Of a stretch of 64,000 nucleotides of DNA, positions 33,740 through 42,546 are shown piece after piece (position 1 is the stretch's first letter; each line of letters opens with the position of its first letter). The stretch spans positions 124,001-188,000 of the forward strand of contig JAHLKF010000009.1 of the NCBI GenBank assembly GCA_025558075.1, in the 5' to 3' direction. The DNA comes from Gaertneriomyces semiglobifer. Its lineage: Eukaryota; Chytridiomycota; Chytridiomycetes; Spizellomycetales; Spizellomycetaceae. Under the pieces are notes generated by a model. It made no database searches. It was not told where the DNA came from and saw only the letters and a program-made list of their open reading frames with translations. The position numbers were made by a program, and so were the translations under genes.

Positions 33740-35170
33740 CTATAACTGGTACAACGTTCTGTCTCGCAGCACACGTCTTAAGTCCTCTAGTGTTAGATTG
33801 GCTTGCGATGCCAGAAAGAGCCCCCAATATGGGAACAAACAGTACCAAGGCCCCCTGGAATCTACGAGTAGCCCTTCATCTGCATCCTCAATGGTTTGCA
33901 AGAACTCATCCATTTTTTCGATCTCTTCCTCTTGCAGTTCCCGAACCTCATTGAACATCTGCTTGAATGTCACCTCGTCGAAGCAAGACCGCCGATACAG
34001 AGCAAGAGCAATTTCTGCCCATCCGACGATCATGGCCTGGCGCTCCCTAATGATCTCAGAGAATCTGATGGCAGCCTTCTCGTCTACGTCCTTCCTCTGG
34101 TACGCGGCCGCAAGACCAACATCAGCCGCCGCAGGTTGCCTAAAGTTGTTTTGAGCTGAATTTATATGTGCGCATGGAATATTGGGCAACTCGACTGCAA
34201 ACGGAATTCCCAAGTCCTGCAAGTATTGGGCAGGTCCGTGCGCTATAATGCGCCACTTAATGCAGGCAGCATGCCGGCGCTTCTTCGTAGGAGGTTCTTC
34301 TATGTCGGGAGCATCCTGCCGCGGGCCTATGCTTGAAAAAGTCTCATTGAGCCGATCGTTATCAAGCCGGGAGAAGAATGCGGCGACCTCCGTGTTTTGA
34401 AGGGCGAACGCGAGGATGTAAACGCCCTCTTGAATGTATGCGGTGGTCGTTTTGATGAATTCCAGGTGCACTGGTACCGTGATACAAGTTTCTTCCAATG
34501 AGCTCACAAGTGCCTGTAAAAATGCACTGCCGTAAATGTGTCCGCTGTTGGCCTTTTCAAGAGAATATGCTTCCTTTGATAAAAATGCTTGCTGGAGGCA
34601 AGATTCACGAACGCTACCGACGAGTTTCCCAGAAAAGCAAGAGGCAATATATGTGGCCACCTTCACTTTACATTCCAGCGAGCGAACCAAATCCCGGAAG
34701 CGAAGCGGTGACAGCGTTTGATCTTTACCCAGCTGCAAGCCGCCATTCCTTGGGTTGCCGTGGCCAAAAAAGAACAGGAGCAACGTGTCGGTCCCCTCCT
34801 TGTTGAACTGGAAAGAGTAGCTTGACGTGCCCGACAGAAGGTCCTCAACCAAGTCCGCAAGTCCCTCGTCTGCAACAACATCATGGTTGAAGGCTTTTCC
34901 TGTCTTTGCGTCCCACACCAAATATTGGTCCCGGCCGGCCCAGTATAGCTTGGATTCCCCAACCGCCGTTGCTACGTCCGATATGCTGACTGAGGTGAAC
35001 ACCCGGATATGGTCACTTGAAAATCCCTGCCGGAGAAGAAACCAGTAACAGTACGCCAGATCACGGTACATCCAATCATCTTCGGCTGCGTCGGTCGCAC
35101 CACAGACAAGGTAAGCGTAGTATGCTGGCGGGGACTGGGTACTGGATGCGCGAGTTGTACGAAGAGACAT
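33740..35170 (-). CDS. Caspase/legumain-like (clan CD) cysteine peptidase homologue
   Basis: Intronless, 476 aa. The core shows an early strand AYLVCGATD, then LLLFFFGHGNP with His137 of the HG dyad, and VATYIASCFSGKLVGS with Cys178. The 41-residue His-Cys spacing and a hydrophobic strand before each residue are the pattern of clan CD peptidases (legumain/C13, metacaspases, gingipains). A later GSAFLQALVSS resembles the strand after the catalytic Cys in legumains. The C-terminal 200 residues are helical with a short basic NLS-like PTKKRRH (about 300) and end in an acidic segment. There is no signal peptide, unlike secretory legumains, so a cytosolic or nuclear place is likelier. The lack of introns among intron-rich neighbours, and repeats on the 3' side, are notable. 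The substrate is unknown. Confidence 0.68.
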   Translation of the reverse strand: MSLRTTRASSTQSPPAYYAYLVCGATDAAEDDWMYRDLAYCYWFLLRQGFSSDHIRVFTSVSISDVATAVGESKLYWAGRDQYLVWDAKTGKAFNHDVVADEGLADLVEDLLSGTSSYSFQFNKEGTDTLLLFFFGHGNPRNGGLQLGKDQTLSPLRFRDLVRSLECKVKVATYIASCFSGKLVGSVRESCLQQAFLSKEAYSLEKANSGHIYGSAFLQALVSSLEETCITVPVHLEFIKTTTAYIQEGVYILAFALQNTEVAAFFSRLDNDRLNETFSSIGPRQDAPDIEEPPTKKRRHAACIKWRIIAHGPAQYLQDLGIPFAVELPNIPCAHINSAQNNFRQPAAADVGLAAAYQRKDVDEKAAIRFSEIIRERQAMIVGWAEIALALYRRSCFDEVTFKQMFNEVRELQEEEIEKMDEFLQTIEDADEGLLVDSRGPWYCLFPYWGLFLASQANLTLEDLRRVLRDRTLYQL

Positions 35171-35409
35171 TAGGGTGGTTACAGAACACTACAGGGCCTC
35201 CAATGCTGCTATGAAATCCAGCACAATCATGTTTTTATGCTTTACACTTGGATGCGCTGTGGCCCTGTTGGCGCTGGGTTCTAACAGGCCCGCTGGTATG
35301 CGAGCTATAAAATATCTATGTCGTGACTAGCGGCAGTTATTTTTAAAGAATTTTTCTGAAAGGGAAAAACATCTGGCATGCTAGCTATAAATAACTAAGG
35401 AAGATTAAC

Positions 35410-36450
35410 AGGACGAGGCGGTCAGAACAACCGCTGTCGACCAGCGAAACAGCTCCCAGAAGGCAGTGAAGCAAGTGAACGCATACACTGCTTGCACAAG
35501 TCCTGGTCGCTGGAGCACCCAGAGCGTCTCAACTACATTATCGCCAATGATGACAGTTACTCGCAAGAGACCTATCGGCACATGTCGCAGGACTGACCCT
35601 GACGGGACTGCAAAGCACTATCAAGATTCTGTTCTGTCTCGGTTGAGATCGGGGAATGTGGACACTTCGAATATATCCGCGGCATCGTTTGGATTTCTAA
35701 CCGCTGGGTGTCACAGTCCATAACTATATATATGTTAACGGAACATTAGTTAATGTAGTTATGGACTGTGACACTGGGGTGCAAGAAAACGCCGACACTT
35801 TTGACACTATTATGGAGCTATTCACTAATCATATGGAGGTTACTGATGAGGACATGATCAAGGCACTGCAGCTGCAAGAATCGACCACTGAAGACGCTAT
35901 TGAAGCCATGGGGGATGTGGACCATCACGGTCGCAAACTATATCCTGTGCGGAGCTGGCCTCTACTGGTCAAAGATCTCTACCGCATGATCGCCGAATGG
36001 CAGGAAGAAGAGTAGAACCCGGAAGAGGTTTACCACTGGTTGACTCCATACATTCTACTGCCCGAGCACGAACGAGCGACAAAGACGTGCTACACTCGCT
36101 ACGTCGGCAAATACATCCATCCCAGCGTTCCGTTCAAGCGCCTTGCGGCCGACTTGAAGCAACGGAAGAGCGGTCTACTGCAACACGTTACAACGATACC
36201 CGAGAGGCGGTTCCCCGACAATTATGTGTCTGGCCGCATATCCCAGTTCTCCAGAGCAACGTTGGAGGCATTTTGCTCCCCGCGCGTGCGCGACGACCGG
36301 GAAAGGAGTATCGTAGCCTCAGCAGCAGACGGGCCCGAGATATCTACCAGGGCCAGACCTCCTAGACATGCTCTACTTTGTAAGTACTGGTTGATCTCCG
36401 CTCAATCCTGTGTTCATATACCATCACGTCTGTTACAGTCCAGAAGATAT
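35410..36450 (+). pseudogene. Remnant of a second GIY-YIG-like family member
   Basis: An upstream piece near 35495-35597 (SLEHPERLNYIIANDDSY) is followed by a foldback insertion. A longer block at 35785-36340 then contains an in-frame TAG at 36013. Reading through it gives EEVYHWLTPY, then YTRYVGKYIHPS and PFKRL, which line up with EESYSWLVHP, HIRYIGKC and PYMRL of the 25-28 kb gene in the same order and similar spacing. The frame changes again after about 36330. It is clearly disabled. Confidence 0.5.
35709..35773. mobile_element. Foldback element with 5-bp target duplication CTGGG
   Basis: 65 bp with 18-bp perfect terminal inverted repeats TGTCACAGTCCATAACTA, flanked on both sides by CTGGG (35704-35708 and 35774-35778). 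The inside is AT-rich (TATATATATG). It interrupts the GIY-YIG-like remnant. Confidence 0.85.
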
Positions 36451-36477
36451 TAATACAATGCGTTCTGGACTGTAACA
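36431..36477. mobile_element. Foldback element with 5-bp target duplication ACGTC
   Basis: 47 bp with 15-bp perfect terminal inverted repeats TGTTACAGTCCAGAA, flanked on both sides by ACGTC (36426-36430 and 36478-36482). The terminal core matches the element at 35709 apart from one base (TGTTACAGTCC against TGTCACAGTCC). Confidence 0.85.
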
Positions 36478-37227
36478 ACGTCAATCGAATAAACTATCCC
36501 ATACAGGCAAGGATTTGCTTTAACGCAAAGAACATGTAAGATGACGGACTGTAACAGACGTAACTATGAATTTCCGTTCGCTGATTTGCGGTGTGATATC
36601 TTCGAGGCTTAACCTTATGAGCTTGGAACATATCACTGACGTAGAGAGTTGTCCAGCATGTCTTGAAACACGCTCTGCAGTTGTACTTTTCCCACCCACT
36701 GTTGAAAAACTCGTCGACTATGATACCTAGTTTTCCCTCGCCATCATGAATGTTAGAACCATCATGAGACGCAACTCTCAGGGCACTTTTGAAAGGCCGC
36801 TCGCTGGAGAATCCTTGTTGGAAAACGCTGGCATCATCTCGAGAAAAACATGGCACCGTCTTTAAATGCGCAGACATGGCATGATCGCGTTCGCTTTTAA
36901 CCAGGTTTTGATTTGCATACATCCTGCATGGGCAGTTACTGCGTAACTGCAATAAGAAAGGCGGGAAACCACCACTAGCCAGAAGAAGGTCAGAAGCGCA
37001 ACGTGAGCACGATAAATAGCCACGGCCGTTTGCGCTAACGTCTTTTGCTTCCTTCCGAAGGAGTAACTCTTCATTTTGCTCGACGGGCCAACGATTATCG
37101 ATAACCGTCGAGACAAGAAATTGGACCGAACCGCAACTTATTTCCGCAGCCGTTTTGAGCAATCCACCTCCCAGGCCATATCCTCAAGCAACGCAGAGGA
37201 GGCTACCAGCATAGTAGTTAGGACACA

Positions 37228-39018
37228 ATGGCGATCGCTAGCGCCCTTACCCAGGCCCTCGTCGACCTGACAGGTCTGCGTGCGGACAAGGTCTACTTGT
37301 ACACAGCCATCTTTGGCGCGATCTTGGTGTTGATGATAGTGAATAAAATCACCGAGAACAAGAGCAACAGTCTGAAAAACCTGCCGCCTCATCATCCAAG
37401 TGTGATTCCATTCGTTGGAGAGGCGGCTTCTTTTGGTGTGGATCCTGTCAAGTTCCTGGAGGAATGTAAAGCAAAGGTGAGATCCCGGGGCGATGACGTT
37501 GAAAACCAGGACGGCCTGGAAGAAGAAAAGAAGGGCTAACTTGTTTTACTGAATTGTAGTATGGCAATACTTTTACGTTTACCATGATGGGTCGCAAAAT
37601 GACCTTCTGCCTTGGCCCGGACGGTAACCATTTCTTCTTCAACGTCAAACTCGCCAACGCTACAGCCGAGGGTGCCTACGATAAGCTTACCGTTCCTGTT
37701 TTCGGGACGGAGGTCGTGTATGATTGTGACAATGCCGTCTTCATGGAACAGAAAAAGTTCGTGAAGGATGCGTTGACGACCTCTGCTTTCAAAAGCTATG
37801 TCCCCATCATCACACAGGAGTACAGAGACTTCTTCGCAGGATGGACTGACAAGGGACGCATTGAGTTGTTCCCGGAAATGGCAGAGTTGACTATCCGGAC
37901 GGCAAGTCATTGCTTGATGGGGAAGGAGATTCGGAAGCAGTTGCATTCTAACGGTAGGATATCAACGTTTTTTATGAATATCTTCGAAACTCGGCTAATT
38001 TCCTTGCGTTTCTCAGTCGCCAAATTGTACCACGACTTGGATGGAGGCTTTCGCCCCATCAATGTATTTTTCAGGTGGTTGCCCCTCCCTTCTTACTTTA
38101 AGCGCGACCGTGCCAACAGGATCATGACCGAGACCTTTGGACGCATTCTTAATGAGCGCCGTGCCAAGGCCGATTTCCAGAACCATGATATTCTCCAAGC
38201 CCTAATGGACGGTGTCTATCGCGACGGCTCAAAAATGTCTGACATTGCTATTGCCCACATGATGATCGCTGCATTGATGGCTGGACAGCACACTAGTTCT
38301 ACCACTACATCTTGGATGCTGTTCGAGCTTGCCAAAGCTCCTCATGTCGTTGAGGCTTTGCTCAAGGAACAAAGTGAGGTGCTCACAGGCAAGCCTGACA
38401 CCCCCATCAAAGACCTTCCCGATTTCGACTACGATCAACTTCGCAAGTTTACCTTGTTGGACTGCGCCATGAAGGAGACGCTGCGTTTGCACCCACCAAT
38501 TCACACTATCATGAGGCTGGTCATCAAGGACTTGGAATACAATGGATTCACCATTCCGGCCGGCCACTTTTTGTGTGGAAGCCCTGCCGTGTCGCAACTC
38601 GACCCTCAGCGGTTCCCTAACCCGAAAAAGTTTGACCCGTGGAGGTTTATGGGTGACAATGAGGGTGCCGGAGAGTGGACCATCAATGGAGTCGACATTG
38701 CCCAGAAGAGTGCCAGGAGTAATTTCTTGCCTTTTGGTGCTGGTAAGTCCTTCAATTAGTCATCAGCTCAGCGTTTCTCTTTTCACGGAAACTGAGGCTG
38801 ACCACTTGAATTTTCTATCATTAGGCCGTCACAGGTGCATCGGCGAAGCTTTCGCCTACGTGCAAATCAAAACACTCATGGCCCATTTCATTCGGGATTT
38901 CAAGCACGACCTTGCTCGTGACGCCAATGGAGAGAAAATTTTCCCCAAGATGGATTACACGAGTTTGATTGTTATGCCCGAGAAGCCAAGCTTCATTGAG
39001 TTCGAGAGGAGAAAGTAA
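37228..39018 (+). CDS. ERG11: Lanosterol 14-alpha-demethylase (CYP51/Erg11)
   Basis: Four exons: 37228-37476, 37560-37953, 38017-38742 and 38825-39018, giving 520 aa, the usual fungal CYP51 length. There is an N-terminal membrane anchor (YLYTAIFGAILVLMIV). CYP51 signatures follow in order: VFGTEVVYD in the substrate-recognition/B-C region, LYHDLDGGFRPIN, the I-helix AGQHTSSTTTSW, K-helix ExxR (KETLR, then LHPPIHTIMR), and the heme loop FGAGRHRCIGE with the ligand Cys. It removes the 14-alpha methyl group of lanosterol/eburicol in the ER during ergosterol-type sterol synthesis and is the azole target. The Tyr in the B-C region (YDKLTVPVFG) is the wild-type type. Intron 2 is 63 nt, a multiple of three without a stop, so retention would add 21 residues. 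The junction HSN-VAKLYHDL shows that splicing is correct. Confidence 0.96.
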
Positions 39019-39324
39019 TGGGACCATTAATTTGTTTTTCTGTAATTGCTTTGAAGGACACTATGTCTTTCTTTTTGCGGGACTGCGCATGGGATACTAA
39101 TTTTAATGGATGTCTGCTAATACAGTCAAGAAGTCATTTACTTCCAGTGTGCACCTGTTCACCCACTCCAATGCCGCTTGGAAATCGTATTGGGTCAAGA
39201 ACTCATGTCAACCAGAATTAACTCAGTTGGTAGTCAAGTCTCAAGAAGCGTACGCAATAAATAGCAACCAAATATGCAGATCACAACTGTATTACAATAC
39301 ATAACAGACAGGTTTCCCATCCGC

Positions 39325-40219
39325 TTATTTCTCGGTACCCTTGGTACCACGCAACAAACCAGTACGGCGGGCGGCAATAAGACCGACCTTTTGACCAGGA
39401 GGAGCGTGGCGAGAAACGGTCGAAGCGTGACCAATGTGCTGGTGGTTACCACCACCGTGGGGGTGATCCACGGGGTTCATAGCAACACCACGAGTACGAG
39501 GCCAGCTGTTACGCTTGGCACGGTACTTGTGGAAGGCACGACCAGCCTTCAACAAGGGCTTGTCCACAATACCACCAGCGGCAACGATACCGACGGCGGC
39601 ACGGCAGGTAGAGTCAATGACCTTCTTGGCGCCAGAGGGGAGCTTGACACGGGTCTTGCCGTCTTCGGGGTTGTGACCGATGACAGTGGCGTAGTTACCG
39701 GCGCAACGAGCGATCGCTCCACGGTCACCAGCCTTCTCCTCAAGGTTGCACACGATGGTACCTTCAGGCATGGAGCCGAGGGGAAGGATGTTACCAACGG
39801 TCAAGGCAGCTGGACGAAAACACGTTGAGTTGCTGGACGTCAATGGAAAACACTCTTCTGCAGTAACCTACCCTTCTTTCCGCAGTAGATGAACTGGCCG
39901 GTGAACATGCCCTCAGTGGCAACGAACAACTCCTCGCGCTGCTTGTAGTGGTAAGGGTCGCGGAAGACGACACGGGCAAGAGGAGCACCACGTCCAGGGT
40001 CGTGGATGATCTCCTTCACAATACCCTTGATGTAACCGTGCCTAGCAGGAGAAGTAGACGTTAGCCATTCCAGTCTGCTATTTCCGCTTCTCCATAGAAG
40101 ATGTCTCACCTCTCAGCATAGTCCTGCACACGGTGACGGGCAGCACCCTTGCGGTGCTTGGTGTGGGATTTGAAGATACCACCGGCACCTTTCCTCTGAG
40201 CACGGATCACGCGTCCCAT
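39325..40219 (-). CDS. RPL8: 60S ribosomal protein L8 (uL2)
   Basis: Three exons: 40219-40110, 40041-39872 and 39809-39325. The introns are 68 and 62 nt, and the product is 254 aa, the length of yeast L2. It starts [16 protein letters not shown]. It carries [20 protein letters not shown] across the first junction, FIYCGKKA across the second, and the uL2 hallmark [20 protein letters not shown] near the C-terminus, whose His contacts the peptidyl-transferase centre. It is a core large-subunit protein. The coding sequence uses strongly preferred C-ending codons, as expected of high expression. The CDS is convergent with CYP51, about 306 bp between stops. Confidence 0.97.
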
Positions 40220-41286
40220 CTTGAAATAACTGCTGTACCAAGTATTGAAACCTACAAACAGCAGCAACGCTGTTAGAATCTTGACATGACACGGACCATC
40301 CTCCCGTGCGAGTTCGGTATCAAATAAAGGGCGTGCGGGTCACGGTGCTACTCTCGGTATCTGCGCATGTAGGCCACTGCCTTTTCAAGGGCTAGTGGCA
40401 TGCACGATCCGATAAAATGAAGCGTAGTTCACTCGCCGCAAGAGAGGAAAAGGAGCGACGAACGGCGAGCAACCAGCTTGATAACAGCCAGCTCCAGAAG
40501 AGTCTCTTAGCGCTACTTTGCCGTCGCTAGCTGGTGCTCGTCCGCCATCGCTGCACAAATCAACCGCATGGTCCCCGACCATCGCTCTCTTTCTCGCCTT
40601 GTTTTTTCTCCCCACCCTGCACAAACTGCGCAAAGGAGAAAAAACAACTCTTCAATCAAACCCGACGTCGAGAAGCACAAGGAAACTAACCTTAGGTGGC
40701 AGAGACGGGAATATGGGCAACCCGAAGTATGGATATGACCCTGTGGATGATGGAAAAAATCCAAGAACTTTTGGCAATCGCAGGTCAACAAAAAAGGCAA
40801 CCCTTTGAAAAGAAATGTTACGTAAACAAGGGTTAGGGCAAACTGTGCCACATATGTTGTTATTGATAAAGAGGTGCAAGTGGAATGGGACGCGGTAGAC
40901 GAGCTCTCACACACATAGAAGGGAGGCTTTCATCAGGTCAACGTCGAAGGTCCCAATGCCGATGGATGGCGGCATTCAACTAATCAAAGGACAGCAAAGT
41001 ATTATGCCTGATACTAACAGCTCACTACATTTGAATGGCTCCTTGATTTGTTCGTGCGTTGTGCTGGAGCAATTGTGGTTTGCGACCAAGCCGTGATGCT
41101 GTGAAGTAATCCATTTCGTATCACGCTCTCTTTTTCATCCCATGCTAATGCAGAGAAGGAATATGTTGGACAAATAAATCGTCCAACTGTGAGAGGACAA
41201 AAAAATGCTGAAGGCTCCACCGCAATGTATTGATCGTTACATTACGCAACTACCTCAACGCTACTAGAAACCCGATCCAAGAATAT
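40220..41286. other. Upstream region of RPL8 and 3' region of RPS20
   Basis: No gene. A GGGTTAGGG telomere-repeat-like motif (CCCTAACCC on the RPL8 strand) lies at about 40837-40845. Such boxes occur in ribosomal-protein promoters of several fungi, but its role here is inferred. Confidence 0.45.
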
Positions 41287-41788
41287 TTAAGCGTTCTGGA
41301 TGGTAACCTCAACCTCAACTCCGGGTTCGATGGAGATGGTGGTCTGTGTGATTAATTTGCAGTTAGTGTTTTGTACATCTAGACAATCAAAGGGAAACAA
41401 TCTACTCACGATCTGCTTGACAATCTCAGAGGGGGAGTGCAAGTCGATCAAACGCTTGTGAATCCTCATTTCGTAACGGTCCCAGGTCTTGGAACCCTCA
41501 CCGCAAGGAGTCTTCCTGGTGGTGATACGGAGGATCTTGGTGGGAAGGCGGACGGGACCCTTGACCTTGAGACCCTTGTCCTTGGCGCGGTTGATCAAGT
41601 CAGCGCAGACTGAATAGGGCACCAATCAGCTTCCAAAATGGATGAAAATGCATTATTCCTTGCAACAAAAACTCACCCTTCTCGAGGTTCTTCACATTCC
41701 TGGAGGTCAAGGTAATGCGAATGCGGTGGATTTTGGGCTCGGCGGCAGCCTCATAACCTTCCTTTCCCTTGGGAGCGACGTAAGACAT
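41287..41788 (-). CDS. RPS20: 40S ribosomal protein S20 (uS10)
   Basis: Three exons: 41788-41677, 41609-41410 and 41343-41287. The introns are 67 nt (GTGAGT..TTCAG) and 66 nt (GTGAGT..CACAG), and the product is 122 aa. The uS10 signature is complete: [61 protein letters not shown] and the ending [13 protein letters not shown]. It belongs to the small-subunit head. The start is the only ATG giving the conserved length. Confidence 0.97.
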
Positions 41789-42546
41789 CTTTGGCTGGTC
41801 TCAGAAGGTGACTCCCTGAACAGTATCTACGAATGATGAACTGGTCTTGTTCTTGTTCGTTGTGAAGTGAAAGCCAAACGTTTAAAGCGCAAGGTTTTCT
41901 TTAGAACTCACGTGCCCTCACGTTGTGCAATCGATAACATATTGTAAGCACGATCGCTGATGAGTGATGAGATGTCAATGAGTCAAGTCAATCGGGTTAC
42001 ACAAACCATATCTCTCCAATCCGTTATTCACACCGCATGGGATTGAATTAATTATGGGCGGGATTAATTGCGGGTCGAACGGAGGGTCCGCGTACAAAAA
42101 TAGACACATATGGCCCCGATAACAAAGGGCGGGGTGTCGATATGAATATGGCGCCCAGTACCGGTACCGAGGGACGATCACTTTTTGCCACAAGTCCGAA
42201 AGATAAGAAGACCCCTTATTGATAGTAGATTATAGTAACTGGGCTGCCTATTATTACCCACAGCTCAACGAAGACAGAACTATTGATTGATCAAAGGTCC
42301 CAAAGGAGGCGGGTCACGTGATCACAGATCGCATCTACGCGAGAACTCCCGCGGGCACCTCGCCCCCTGTTTGCCCCCTCAGGAGTATTTAAAGACAGCA
42401 AGCTCCCAGAGCCCCCCTCCTTCCACCTTCCTGTCAGCAGCTTGGACCTCCTAATACCAGTTCAACTCCAACAAGGCTCCTCGGTCTCGACGGCTGATCA
42501 CCTCCATTATCTATCTCACCAATTGACACGTACCCTTCACAACAAG
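41789..42546. promoter_or_regulatory. Divergent spacer between RPS20 and glutamine synthetase
   Basis: Promoters for both directions. On the glutamine synthetase side there is GATAAG at 42202-42207 (a GATA-factor type site, used for nitrogen control in fungi), a palindromic CACGTG at 42315-42320 and a TATA-like TATTTAAAG at about 42388. Site functions are inferred from motif only. Confidence 0.4.

Larger units (their letters stand above)
35171..37227. other. Repeat/pseudogene stretch and CYP51 upstream region
   Basis: Besides the GIY-YIG-like remnant and two foldback elements, a third single terminus (GGACTGTAACA at 36546-36556) is present. The rest, about 36560-37227, is the upstream region of CYP51. 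A minus-strand ORF of 222 codons overlaps it but lacks motifs. Confidence 0.45.

Noticed and set aside
35170..36480. KDZ or Helitron-type transposon at the remnant
   Set aside because: No transposase, helicase or Rep motif is visible. The conserved block matches the GIY-YIG-like gene instead.
36494..37162. 222-codon minus-strand ORF upstream of CYP51
   Set aside because: No motif, no hydrophobic or helical pattern of a real protein. It overlaps the CYP51 promoter and a foldback terminus.
39274..39828. 184-codon plus-strand ORF
   Set aside because: Antisense shadow of RPL8 exon 3, caused by strong codon bias.
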